Assembly (NCBI GenBank): GCA_963693085.1
Contig: OY856412.1
Span: 342,377,457-342,441,456, forward strand
Length of the DNA stretch: 64,000 nt
Reading direction: 5' to 3'
Source of the DNA: Alisma plantago-aquatica
Taxonomy: Eukaryota > Streptophyta > Magnoliopsida > Alismatales > Alismataceae
The notes beneath the pieces are model-generated. The model was not told the origin of the DNA. It did no database searches and saw only the letters and a list, made by a program, of their open reading frames with translations. Numbering within the stretch: position 1 is the stretch's first letter; the number at the start of each line of letters is the position of its first letter. This document shows, in pieces, positions 32,741-44,800 of this stretch. A program made the translations under genes and the position numbers.

Positions 32741-34980
32741 ATGGCCCGTACAAATCAGACCATCGTTCGAGTTGACGAACATGACAGAAGGATCGACATT
32801 GAGGCAGCAGCTGAAACAACAACCGTCGGGCAGAAACGCCCGAACACCGAAGCAGCTGGGCCATCAACTACCGAAAATAGAGCAAGAACTAAAGAAGCTG
32901 CGGCTCCGACCTCAGCTCGAATAGTAGCGGCAGAACCCCTGGATCACACACCAGGAAGGTTCGTGCCAAGAGATGACGAGCATGGACGCCGGTACTCAGA
33001 GCTGGAAAATAAACTCTACAGGCCGAGTAAATTCTACCACCATTCTTCCTTCATTCAATTGGGTATCTTCGAAAGACTGGAGAATGTCCTCTCCGCAGCT
33101 GGCCTGAGGATGATCTGCCTCAGCCGCTCTGCCTCCTACACCGAACTCACAAAAGAGTTCATGTCGTCTCTCCGCCGAGTGAAGAATACAGCTGCGGACG
33201 TTGAAGAATATGGTAGAGCGGACAGACTGCAAAGGGGTTGTACAACTCAGAGCACGTCATCTCCGAAAAGTTGCTCAACAAGATCTTCTCCTCCAGCGAG
33301 GAGGAGGAGGAGCTACTAAATAACGGTGAAAGGATCAACGAAGGAGATGGGTTCAACCCCGTTGATCTCTGGAAAAAGCTGACCGGTGAAACATCATTCA
33401 AGCCGGGAAGCAAGGTGGCGGCGGTGCACTCCTGTTTCTGGAGGATAGTGCACAAGCTGGTGGCGTGCCTGCTCTTCGGCAAGAACGAGTCCAGCAATAT
33501 CTACACCGAAGAACTCCACGTCATGTGGCACATGATGGAGGGAAGAGTGATCAACCTGGGGTGTTTTCTACTAAATAGGCTACACCCGATAAAGGATGCC
33601 ACCAAAGAATATTGTATGGGTGGCATCGTCAACCTAATCGCGGTAGGGTTAGGTACCCATGGGAGCCACATAGTATTTCGAGGACCAGGGGCAACGAGTT
33701 GATCGACCTCAAGTACCTCATGAGGGCCAACATCATAAAGAAGGAGGGGCGAAGCTACTTCTACAGGTTCGCAAGGACAAACACCTTCCTTCCACTCCCT
33801 TAATGCGCCGCCTACGATGCAGAAAAGGTGGTCTTCACCACAGCAGAAATAGAAGTTGTGGCGGTAGATGCAGCTTATGCCACCACCACCAGAATACAAG
33901 AAAGGGCAGCTGCAAGAGGAGAACCAATCCCTTTTGGCGCTCGGCAGGACAAATCTTCAACAGCTCCTGCCGAGCAGCCCACTGCTCTAGATAAACCGAC
34001 GACAGTAGTTGAAAGCGCTGTCGTCGCTCCTACTATACCAGCCACAATAACGACAACACTTGTCATAGCAGAAGAAGAACCGATGATCGTTGAGGTCGAT
34101 GAGACAATGACGGGAGCAGTCGCGAGAGAGACAGCCACAACTCCCAAAGCTTATGTGGTGCCTTTAGAGGCAGAAGAAGAAGCACAGCCAGACGCCGATA
34201 ATAGGGTGTTCACCGAGATCCTCGAGATGGAGCTTAGAGCTGCACTGCTAATGCCGACACCGCCACCGGTGTCTCCTATAGAAGCTGCTGATGAGATCAC
34301 CGATGATGTAGAGGTGGAGCAGCATCCACCCACACCACGACCCTCTCCGCCACGATAAGAAGGTGAGGCAAAGGCAGTCGCAAAAACACTGACGCCTCGC
34401 CCAGCAACATCCACCTCGCGGACGATCGAGATAGGTTCTACCTCGTCAGGTAGACCCTCACGCGAGAGAAGAATCACGGGGACGAGAGGGAGATTTGCAG
34501 GAACCCCTCCGTCGCTCAAGAAAATGTTGTGGCACGAATTTGACTACTTGCGGGAGGTAACAGAAAGCCACTCGACTACATTTACTTCTTTAACCCGCAA
34601 GTTTTCATTTTTCCAGCAGAGGTTGGATAGCCAGGAACGGGAACTGCTGACTATCATTGGAATTCCTGGCCAACTAGAGGCATTCAACGCTACTCTTCAG
34701 CAGGCCCTCCAGCGCCTTGACGTGATTGAGGAGAGGCTAAATAGGGGGATGACCATCCGCACCCAAGGCAGCCGAGAAGGTCTTCATCGCCTCCTGGATC
34801 AGGCTCTCCACCCCCCTCGACGGTAGCCTCGTCAGGATGATCGTCCTCTTCCTCCTCCAGTGGGCCCTATACAAAACCCGAAAAAGAGACGCTGCATAAA
34901 TATGCCACAGGGTCTCCAATAGGAGAGGAGATCTCCTGAGGCATTGAAGACTTCGCTCCCTCCGCCTCCCTAAATGAAGT
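32741..34980 (+). pseudogene. ATHILA ORF-1-like protein with coiled coil, broken
   Basis: From ATG 32741 comes a charged, Ala-rich N terminus, then a domain that matches the ATHILA ORF-1 family pattern (PF03078 by recall). Visible parts are GIFERLENVLSAAGL, SYTELTKEFMSSL, then after a frameshift near 33230 SEHVISEKLLNKIF, LWKKLTGE, FWRIVHKLVACLLFGK and INLGCFLLNRL. A second shift near 33650 leads to ELIDLKYLMRANII and FYRFA. A TAA at 33801, a TGA or TAA near 34356 and a TAG near 34824 interrupt a Pro/Ala/Glu-rich segment and a coiled-coil stretch (34560-34780, heptad-like Leu and Gln). Role unknown; in Athila elements this region sits where env-like ORFs lie. Confidence 0.75.
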
Positions 34981-36811
34981 CGAAGAAAACGACGAATCTG
35001 TCAGCATCGGGGAGGATTCTTCTGATGAATCGGAGGGAGAAGGGGGGGACATCTGCACTGCCAAACAAAGACACCCCCCTAGAGGAAGAAGCTCGACAGC
35101 AGATGCATTCTCTGCGCCGTCAGAGATACCCTCCTTCAAGATGGCGGACTTTGACAGAAGAGCCATTGGGTACTTGACGATCAGGGACCAGAAGCTGCTG
35201 AATAAGGTCTTGAGGTCGCAAGCTGACGAAGAAGAAGTCATCTGGAGTGACGGCTATTTCTCAGTGCAATGGGGAGTGCTAAGAAGTATATTCCGCTCCC
35301 CAGCCGTCGTTGGAAAGAAACTGTTCAGGGTCCTACAAGGCGCCGTGATAGAGAACGTAGGCGTTAGGATAGGCCGACAGACGATCTACAACGCCACCCC
35401 AGCCTTGGTGAGAAGACTGATGAGGGGTTTGTATGAATCTACACAGGTGGCCAGTATGATGAAGCACATTGAAGAGCACAACCCAAACCTGGTGCTAGCC
35501 CCCTACAAACATTGAAAGAATTGGTTCTTGTGCATTGCTGACCTCCGCAGTCATGATGTTCAACTACTCAGCTGCTGCAACAAAGAGGTCTCTTGCACAG
35601 ACAACACTTTCGTACACCCTGAAGACAAATTTTTGAGGCTACTCCCGCTGCGCCTCCACCGTGTTATCAAGAATGGAATCCAACGCCACAGCGGTGTTTG
35701 GAATTTCTTCACACTGAGGGACTTCCCCGTCCAAGAAGATGAGCGAAGTGGAAACAACGCCTTTATAGTCCTATGAGCCATGGAGATGATACATGTCTTC
35801 GGATTCTTAAGACAACTCTAGAGCGAAAACTTCTACCAGCTCAGAAGCATATATGCACTGTTGTTGATCAAGGACAAGTGTTATTTCCTAGACGGGGGAT
35901 TACCAGAGAGGCTGTTGGATAGTGACCTAGAAGACGAATCTTTGCAGCCCAGAAACACTCCTGAGAAGGAAGTTGAGATAGAAAAAGACATGTACGGGGC
36001 AGGCAAGCAGTTAAAGATCCTGCAGGAAGTGTACGGATTTCAAGACCCTACTTTGCCTGAAACATCAGAAGAATTGATCAACAACTTCGACCGCTTCTCG
36101 TGCTCTACACTCACGCAGTAGCAGGTTAATGAATTTCTTATGAAGTTAGCTGATTCTACCCCGGCAAACGTAATCTATGAGGCAGGCGATGTCATAGTCC
36201 CGGTTGATGACTTAAGGGATATGGTAAAGGATGGAGGATGCTTGGCAATATCTGTGGCGGCCGCCTACATCCAAACGCTACAAACAAAGTTTGAACATGC
36301 ATACATTACTCATCCAATAATGTTCAACGACATCTGCCTCACCGATGAAACAGGACCAAAACTATCATTTCTGGCAGAGTTGGAGCGCAGGGTTCCACGC
36401 ACAATCTTCCTACCCATCATGCATTACAACCACTGGACGCTCCTGACGGTGTACACTCGCCAACGAGCAGGAATCTTTTACAACAGCTCGGACAGCAACA
36501 AGGACCATCCGGTGCAGTTTACATCAACATCGTTGACTTCCCTCGAGCGCCTAGTATGAAAATACTATGAGGATGTGGCGGCACTGATACAACCATTCCT
36601 AGACACAACAACAAGCAAATGGCACGAGCTTTAGTTCTGCCACCGCAGTCCACAACAGATTCCTCTATCCAACAACTGTGACATCTTCGTCCTGGAATGG
36701 ATATCAAATGAAGAGATGCCTGACCAACTCCACCACATCGACTACCACAACAAATGAGGAGAATATGTGTGGGAGCTTATATCTGGCGCAGGCGCACTCA
36801 CCAACCTTTAA
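34981..36811 (+). pseudogene. Ulp1-like cysteine protease (C48, SUMO-protease-type) carried by the Athila-type element
   Basis: An acidic linker (EENDESVSIGEDSSDESEGEGG, about 34980-35045, broken here only for description by its length limit) leads to a region with MADFDRRAIGYLTIRDQ at 35141. From 35141 to the TAA at 36809 a single frame runs with no frameshift, interrupted by stops at 35513, 35774, 35819, 36119, 36557, 36632 and 36755. The C-terminal domain has the Ulp1 layout: VDDLRDM..GGCLAISVAAAYIQ at about 36200, LPIMHYNHWTLL with His codon 36431, YNSSDSN with Asp codon 36491, a QQ pair near 36653 and CDIFVLEWI with Cys codon 36677. Ulp1 enzymes process SUMO-like modifiers in the nucleus; whether this one did is inference. 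Confidence 0.8.
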
Positions 36812-37830
36812 CCCTCACTGAATTAACATTACCCTACCTTATCTACTTCACAACTCTGGGACAGAGCGTGGAGTAAGTTTGGGGGGGTACCATGTATCAG
36901 TGAGGGAGGTATAAAAATTTTGAAAAATTTTCAGACCTCACCCTTTTGTTCTTTTGTTCTTCTTCTATAGCATATGTACATATACATGCTCATACAAAAA
37001 TTTTGAAAAATTTTGCTTATTTTGTCTCCATGCATATGTACAAAGACACTATATAGTAAAAATCATATATGACTTCTTGCCAGTTTATTTTCTATGTGCC
37101 TAAGGAGACGCAAGTTTTTTTATGTATTTCTGATAATGCAACCCCAAACGACAAAAGACTACGACTTTCCATGCCAAAAATTTCGAAAAAAGAATCTTAC
37201 AACAGCTTAGAGACGTGTATGCAGAAGGAAAAAGCTGCCCAAACAGCAAAAAATTTCTCTTGTTTTTCCTTATCCAACAAAATCCCAAAAAGATATAATA
37301 GCCTTATGAGAGTGAATAAAAGCATGAGAGTTGTGCCAAATGAAAAGAAAGAAAGAAAAATATACATATACACACTTGTTTTCCAAAAGTACCCATCTTT
37401 AGGCATGGTAGATCCGGGGCAGTGGTATGTAGGATGTGAAATCACTGCTCTAAAGCCAACTGGCTTGGACTGCAGGGACCACTTTCCCGTTAACGTACCC
37501 TTACTTGGATGGACTGATGGGAAACAAGGAAAACCCAAAAAGCCTTAAGCCTACCCAAGCACCCAACTTTCTGCCCCCATAAGCTGTTCGGTGTGAAAGC
37601 TAACTTTGAAATCATACACCAAAGTCTCGCTGAAGCTGTAGAGAAAATTTTTGCTTATATAAGGCAGGAGAAATAAAGTTTGTTGTTCGTGGTCAGGCTG
37701 TATTGTCAGTAAGACATCTCAATGCTCGCTCAAACCCATAGTCTGAAAACTATACCGGTCTAGAAGAAGCATCACAAAACAAAGTATAAAGATTGATTGA
37801 GGACAATCAAAATGCTAAGTTTGGGGGAGT
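36812..37830 (+). other. 3' noncoding region of the Athila-type element with two polypurine tracts
   Basis: GGAGTAAGTTTGGGGGGGTACC (tract at 36871-36885) lies about 950 bp before the real LTR-adjacent tract TAAGTTTGGGGGAGT (37816-37830). AAAAATTTTGAAAAATTTT occurs twice (36913 and 36997). The 159-codon ORF at 37069-37548 has a Lys/Ser-rich composition and no motif, and is probably non-coding. Confidence 0.65.
37817..37830 (+). other. Polypurine tract before the 3' LTR
   Basis: AAGTTTGGGGGAGT immediately precedes TGATAACACC at 37831; it would prime plus-strand DNA synthesis. Confidence 0.85.
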
Positions 37831-39641
37831 TGATAACACCAAATTTTGTGATGTTTTTGCCCTTATTTCGTTATCAAAACTGCCCTTTTAAACTGTTTTC
37901 CTCTCTTTTTTGCCATGTTTTTTAATAAACAGGCCTCGCTATGCTCTTAACTCAATTTTATCATCTTTTGCAGAGTTTTCCCCGATTTTTAACTCACTTA
38001 TCAGCTCAAAGGCCTGTCCCGGCCCACAAATGTGTTGCACCTACATCGGCCTTCCTACCAACCAATCGGCCGATACGCTCACTGCCTGACAAGGCAGCAC
38101 GATACACTGTCACGCGACACGAGTGTGCCGCCCAAGAGGAAGCGGATGAGCGATACGCCGTTTACCCGATAGGGAGCCAAACCCGCCACGACTGCCGAAG
38201 CGTATCGGGTGATACGGGCCACCCACCGGCAGGCTCCACTCGTCACGATGACCGACAGCCCGACATCCTTGTGTCTGGCGACATGCATATCGGGCATCCC
38301 TGAATCGCAATAACGGAGCTGAAGGAGGGCACATGGCGTCCGGAGCACCATAACTTCCATAACTTCCTCCAACTACTGCCAATAAATAGCAGCTACAGGA
38401 CTCCGATTGGAGGGGTCGGAATCTCTCGAAAGCCAACTTAGGAAATCTTCAGGAGCTAGCGTGTCGCGCCTCAGGGGTGTGTCAGGCGATTCCAGGTGAA
38501 AACTTCCCCATCCCAAGAGGGAGGGAATGGTTCATTTAGGGTCATCCCGGGCACCGCTGCAGGTCGATATTGGGCAACAAGGACACCCAACAAGAGTGCC
38601 CGATACTGGAAGCAACACTCTAACCTAACACGATACTGAACCCCGATACGAATTGCCGATCGTGGCGTGTCGCCCGAGAGGGTGCCGCCCGACACGATCA
38701 TATCGGTTAAGGACGCCCAGCATGAAACGTCCACCTGTCATTAGCGTGTCGCCTGAGAGGGTGTGCCGCCTGACACGGGCGTATCAGGCAAGGCTCCTGC
38801 CCGGTATCGGGCTGGAGGATCTGCTGCTACCTGTCGCCCTTCTATATCAAGAAGGCAACATTTATCTTTACTTATTTCAGTCATTTACTTCCTTTACTTA
38901 TGCAATGTAATCAAACCCTTATATGTTAATAGAATTAGAAGAGTTTAACCATCTGCTACTTTATGTTTGGTACCTTTGTTCGATGATTGCTATGTTTAAC
39001 ATCTGAACTCTAGCTTGTACGCTTGGATCACGTTTCGATTAGCTACTGAATCATGTTTTTCCCGTTGCAACAGCCTTGAGAAGGGTGTTGTGGCTCTAGT
39101 ATTTGGTCCGTACTGGAGTACGAGAGTGCCCATGATCAGAGTTTCTATAGTAACCTTTCCACTCTAACTTAAGTCTAGCAACCTCGAGAGGGGTGTTGAT
39201 ACTTAGTTAGAGGTACCCGCTTCGAGAGAAGGGGTACAAGATGTTTCTGCTGCCGCTTGTTTTGTCGAAGCTTTCTCCTTCGTTCCTTGCTAATGCAATA
39301 GTTTTATCTCTCTTTTTCCGTTGCATGAAAACCCTAAAAACTGATAAATGCTTAAAACCTTTTTTTTCCTCGTAGCTCCAGTTGGAGATAGTTTTTTTTT
39401 CATCGATATTTGCATGTTGTTCCCTTGAGGAACTTTATCGTCTCCTTACCTGTACCGGAGTGTAAAGTGTCGATTCAGCATTCTCATCACTACCACCCTT
39501 ATCCCTATGTTCGACCTCGCATATCTACTTCGACCCCGTAAACAAAGTTGCGTGGCCCTAGAAGGTTTCAGGTTATAAATTTAAAAGTCCGACTACTTAA
39601 AATCCGGCTCCACTTTTTGGACGCACGATTTAGGCCGGTCA
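37831..39641 (+). mobile_element. 3' LTR of Athila-type retrotransposon (1,811 bp)
   Basis: TGATAACACC to GGCCGGTCA, without the nested insertion present in the 5' copy. It is flanked on the right by ACTGG (39642-39646), the partner of TCTGG at 26634, and then by the continuation of the CACTA TNP2 gene. Confidence 0.92.
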
Positions 39642-39646
39642 ACTGG

Positions 39647-41690
39647 GTGGAGCACAAAAGGATACAAGGCATGCCCCATGTGTCATGATCATAGTGGATC
39701 TCTATATCTTCCATCTAGTAGAAAGGTTGTATATTTGAGACATCGTCACTTTTTACCAACTGATCACACGTAGCGTAGTGATAGTAAGAATTTCTATGAC
39801 GGTACCGAGTTTGAGGATCCCCCAAAACACATGAATGGTGAAGAGGTGGAAGAACTCTTACATGACTATGATCATAGGGCATTTGCAAAAAGTGGATGGA
39901 AAAAGAGGAATATGTTTTTTGAGCTTCCATATTGGAAGACATTGTTGATACGACACAATCTGGATGTTATGCATATTGAAAAAAATATTTGTGAAAATAT
40001 TTTGAATTGGTTGTCGGAGCCAGATGGGAAAACTAGGGACATCAACTCAAGGTTGGATTTAGAGTCACTTGGAATAAGACAACCATTATGGATTAAGTCC
40101 TAAAAAAACCAAAAAATCCACTCTTCCTCGTGCATCATACAATATGACAGATGAAGGAAAATAATGTTTTCTTAAGGTCTTAAAGGACTTAAAACTACCT
40201 TATGGATTTTCCTCTAATATTTTCCAGAAAAGTACAAGTGACATATAGGAAAATTGGTGTTTTGAAAATCCATGATCACCATATTGTCATGCAACAACTT
40301 TTACTTTTGGCTTTAAGAACAACCATATCCAAACATGTTGTAGCAGCAATCCATGACTTGTGATCATTCTTTAAAGAGATTTGTAATAAAGTCATTACTA
40401 TTGAAAAAATGGAGAAATTAGAGAACCATATTCCTATAACTCTATGCAAGCTTGAAAGAGTATTTCCACCATCATTCTTTGATGTAAGTGTGCATTTGGC
40501 GGTCCATCTGGATACTGAAGCTAAAATTGCTGGTTCTATCTATTTTAGATGGATGTATCCTGTAGAAAGATATTTATTTAGGCTCAAGAGTTATATTCAC
40601 AATAGGAATAGGCCTGAGGGATCCATAGATGAGGCTTACTTGATGGAGGAAGTTGTCACCTTTTGTTCTCGATTCAAGCATAATATAACTCCGAAGTTGG
40701 ATATTTCAAAAAACTATATATAGAGGGTATGATTGGTCTTGGAGTAGAGAGATTTCTCTCTAAGGAAGAGCTATTTCAAGTACATCATTTTGTGTTGTTC
40801 AACACATATGAGATACAACCTTATTTGAGGTAAATATAGTTTTCAACTCAATTTATCTCTCATTTTTACAAGTGTAAGATTATTTTTTTGTCGTGTAGGA
40901 TACATAAAAGATTTATAGAAGAACAACAACCTCCTTGGAGTGAATTACAAGTCCAAAAAGAACAACATAATAACTTTGTCTATTGGTTTAAACAACATGT
41001 AAGTAATTTACTTTACTTTAGAAGACAAAGTCGTAAATATTTTTCCTTTAATAAGTTTATTCACTTTTCAGCTCTTGTCTCTTGATGAATTTGATGACTT
41101 GTCTGAGGATGTGAAATGCTTGGCAAGAGGACCTAAAGTTGTGGTAGTTTCTTACAAGGGATATTTCATTAATGGATATAAATTTGAGGTCAAAGAGAAA
41201 GAATCTAGGCGAGTCACACAAAATAGTGGAGTAGTGACTATGGGGAATGATAGAAGCATATATTATGGCTCTCTAGTTGACATCATTGAGGTTGCATATT
41301 CTAGTGATATTGTGTTGCATCTATTTAAGTGCAATTGGTTTGACACATGATCTGGGTTCCATAAAGATGAGTACAATTTCACTATGATTGATACTTTCCA
41401 AAGAAGTTATGTCGATGAGCCATTCATTTTACCATCACTAGCACAATAGGTCTATTACTCATTTGATCCAAAATTTCATGATTGGGGTGTTGTTTGCCAT
41501 TGGAGACCTAGACATACATAAGGAAGCCCCAATTACTCTAACATGGATGATGACAATGATGAGATGTTGATTTCTAATATTGATCCTATTAGTTCTATTA
41601 ACCAAAGAAATGTCACTAATGATAATGAACCATGGACTAGATCAAATGTGTCTAATGACATACTAGTGGATACCTCCTTAATAGATAAAG
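39647..41690 (+). pseudogene. CACTA transposase TNP2, C-terminal part, broken
   Basis: It continues the gene cut at 26638: WSTKGYKACPMCHDH, then a stop near 39771, LPYWKTLLIRHNLDVMHIEKNICENIL (about 39930-40010) and SRLDLESLGIRQPLW. DUF4218 (PF13960) follows at 40409-40722 (LCKLERVFPPSFFDVSVHL, GSIYFRWMYPVERYL, EAYLMEEVVTFCSRF). An intron-like gap with GTAAATATAG and TCGTGTAG lies near 40830-40900. DUF4216 (PF13952) is at 41075-41350 (VVSYKGYFINGYKF, YYGSLVDIIEVAY, FKCNWFD), then a TGA and VDEPFILPSLAQ with a TAG. The stops and frameshifts mean it is non-functional. Confidence 0.9.
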
Positions 41691-41814
41691 AAAAAAAAAG
41701 ATTAAAAAGGAAAACTACGTAAGGTATAATACACTATTATTCTGTAAGTTTTTTTCCATCTTTTCTACTTGTTTTTTTATTATCATATTTCAAGTTTTCT
41801 ACTTTTCTAGGACA

Positions 41815-44800
41815 ATGGCACGCATTGGAAAAACCAAACCACTTTGAGATCTTTTACAATCTTGTCCTCTGACTCCACAAAATGAAATGAATCATATGTC
41901 TGAGAATCAGAGGAATGTTTCACAATGTATGTTATAATATCTACTGTCAGTTATAATTTTTCAATTATATATTTAGAGCAAAAAATTGACTTGGAGCATA
42001 CGTCTAGAAACTTTTCAAATTCTATAGGTTCCCAGTCAAGTTCATCTCTCAATCTTAGTGAGCCATTGTGTAACCTTCTCGTTAGGTTTTCAAAGTTGTT
42101 TTATAATTATATATTGTTATAGTGCATTGTTTCTTATTATTACAATTATATAGGAATTAAGAATCTTCGTAGAAAGAAAGTAAAAGAAACAACCCAAAAA
42201 GAAAATGTGCAAGTGACTTCACGTGGAAAGAATGCAGAACAAGAGCCAAACAATGTAGCTTGCTTTGAGGATTTCATACCTCCTTCAGGTATAATTCTCC
42301 TATAATATATAAGGTTTGAGAATTTTTTGTGTGTGCATTTTGATGCATATCAGCACATGTTGACTTATTTTCTTCTCATTTTTATGCAACCTAAAATTGA
42401 TTTTTTTATTTCCTATCAATTTTAATAGATATTTGTAGAGAACAAGTCACCAAAGTTCTTCAATGTGCTCAGAAAGAACATCCATGGTTATCTCATGATA
42501 CATTTGCTGAATGGATGATCCAACAATTCCGAAGTATACCTCAACGTACACGGGAAACAATGAACACAATAGATGGTTTTCAGTCAATTTTGCCTGAACC
42601 AAGGATGCCACATAATTTACACCATTCTCTTAATGACTCAAACTGTGAAGCAAGAAATAGATCTGGTAAAAGCTAGTCGTCATGATTTCTTATACCAATT
42701 TTCAATACTGTTTAGAATTCGTACTTACCAATGTGTCTATTCCTAATGAATATGAATCTTTCTTGTAGATGATTTTTAGCCAATTTTACATGCAACAATT
42801 ATGTCACACAGTCTACACTATTCTCCTAATGACTCAATCCATGAAGTTAGAAATAGATCTGGTAAAAATCCAGTTTTCATGATTTCTAATGCCAATTTTT
42901 TGGTATTTTTAGAACTGGTACTTCCCAATGTGTCTATTCCTATTGAATACAAATCCTTTTTGTAGATGATTTTCATCAAATTTTGCATGAGCCAAGGATT
43001 CCACCCAATGTGTACCACTCTCCTATTAAATCCAACCGTGAATCTAGAAGCAAATCTGGTAGAAAGCTAGCTATCGTGATTTCTTATACCAATTTTCAAT
43101 ATTATTTAGAATTAATACTTACCAATGTGTCTATTTCTATTGAATATGAATCATTCTTGTAGATGATTTTCAGACAACTTTACATGAGCCAAGGATGCCA
43201 AAAAATGTACACCATTTCCCTAATGACTCTAACCATGAAACCAGAAACAAATCAGGTAGAAAGCTAGTTGTCATGATTTCTAATACCAATTTTTAATATT
43301 ATTTAGAATTAATACTTACCAATGTGTCTATTCCTATTGAATATAAATCTTCTTGTAGATGACTTTCAGCAAATTTTGCATGAGACAAGGATGCCACAAA
43401 ATGTACACCATTCCCCTAATGACTCCAACCATGAATCTAAAAACAGACCAGGTAGAGAAAGTTAGCTATCATGATTTCTTATATCAATTTTTAATATTAT
43501 TTAGAATTAGTACATACCAATGTGTCTATTCCTATTGGATATGCATCTTTATTGTATATTATTTTCATATAACTTTTCATGAGCCAAGGATCCCACAAAA
43601 TGTACACCATTCCCCTAATGACTTAAACCATGAAGCTAGAAACAAATCAGGTAGAAATCTACTTGTCATGATTCTTATACTATTTTTAATATTATTCAGA
43701 ATTAGTATTTATTCAATGTGTCTATTCCTATTGAATATAAAATTTTGTTGTAGATAATTTTCATCTAATTTTACATGAGCCAAGGATGCCGCAAAATGTA
43801 CACCATTCCCCTAATGACACCAACCATGAAGCTAGAAACAGATCTGGTAGAAAGCTAGTTGTCATGATTTCTTATCCCAATTTTTTTATCTTATGTAGAA
43901 CGGGTACTTACCAATTATAATATACTTTTAGGATGTTCTCATGATCCTAGAAGAAATGCATATGGGTTTCTTGACAACGCTTATCGTCCCATTCCATACA
44001 ATCTACATGTAAACTCTAATGTGGAAAATGAGAACATACTTGGTTTGAATCATATCACCATTTTCTTATGAAAATTTGGATGTAATGTAATTTTATTATT
44101 TAGTAATTGTAGAATTTCTCTTGTAGGTAACTACCAAGAAGTCGTAAATGATACTAGGGTGTCAAACAATCTTAGCTATTCTCCTTCTAACATTGGTAGT
44201 GGATTGTTCAATTTTAGATTGAGATGCAACTAACTTTGCTTTTGATGAATATTTTTTCTTCCATGTAGACATAACTATCCAGGAAAGACAAAAATTTTCA
44301 CAAAGAAATGGGCAAGTAGAGGATTCTCATTCTATAAGGCTCCCTCAAAGTCAACCCAATAGAAGTGTGACAAATGTTGATTCCATCAGGCCCGCTCCAA
44401 ACCAACCGAGTGAACGAATGAATACACGTTCTATAGGTATATATCTTCATGTATATGCTTTCTTATCAATATTTGTAATGGTACTAATGTGTTACAAGAA
44501 AAATTATAGCTCAACATGAAACTTTGGTTCTGAAAAAGTAGTCTAGAGGATCAACTAAATTAAGTTCATGTCATCCTGAAAAGGGAGAAATACACAAGTG
44601 TTTCTTTTATCGTGGCACTCCAGTTGGAGATGAGGCAAAGAAACTTACGAATTATCTTGGAGTGTATGCAAATAATAGTATGCTATTTCCACTTTATAAA
44701 GAATGGGATAAAGAAAATGTGTTAGGATTTGAAACTGCCATGGATGATTTGATGGTATGAAATTTATGTGCAAAATCCCTCATAATCATGCTTATATATA

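Noticed and set aside
37069..37548. 159-codon ORF after the ULP region
   Set aside because: It lies between two polypurine tracts in 3' noncoding DNA, has no motif and contains low-complexity Lys/Ser sequence.
42573..43846. Regularly spaced repeats resembling a CRISPR array
   Set aside because: Units are ~197 bp, diverged, and contain exon-intron borders in a plant transposon gene; spacers are homologous to each other.
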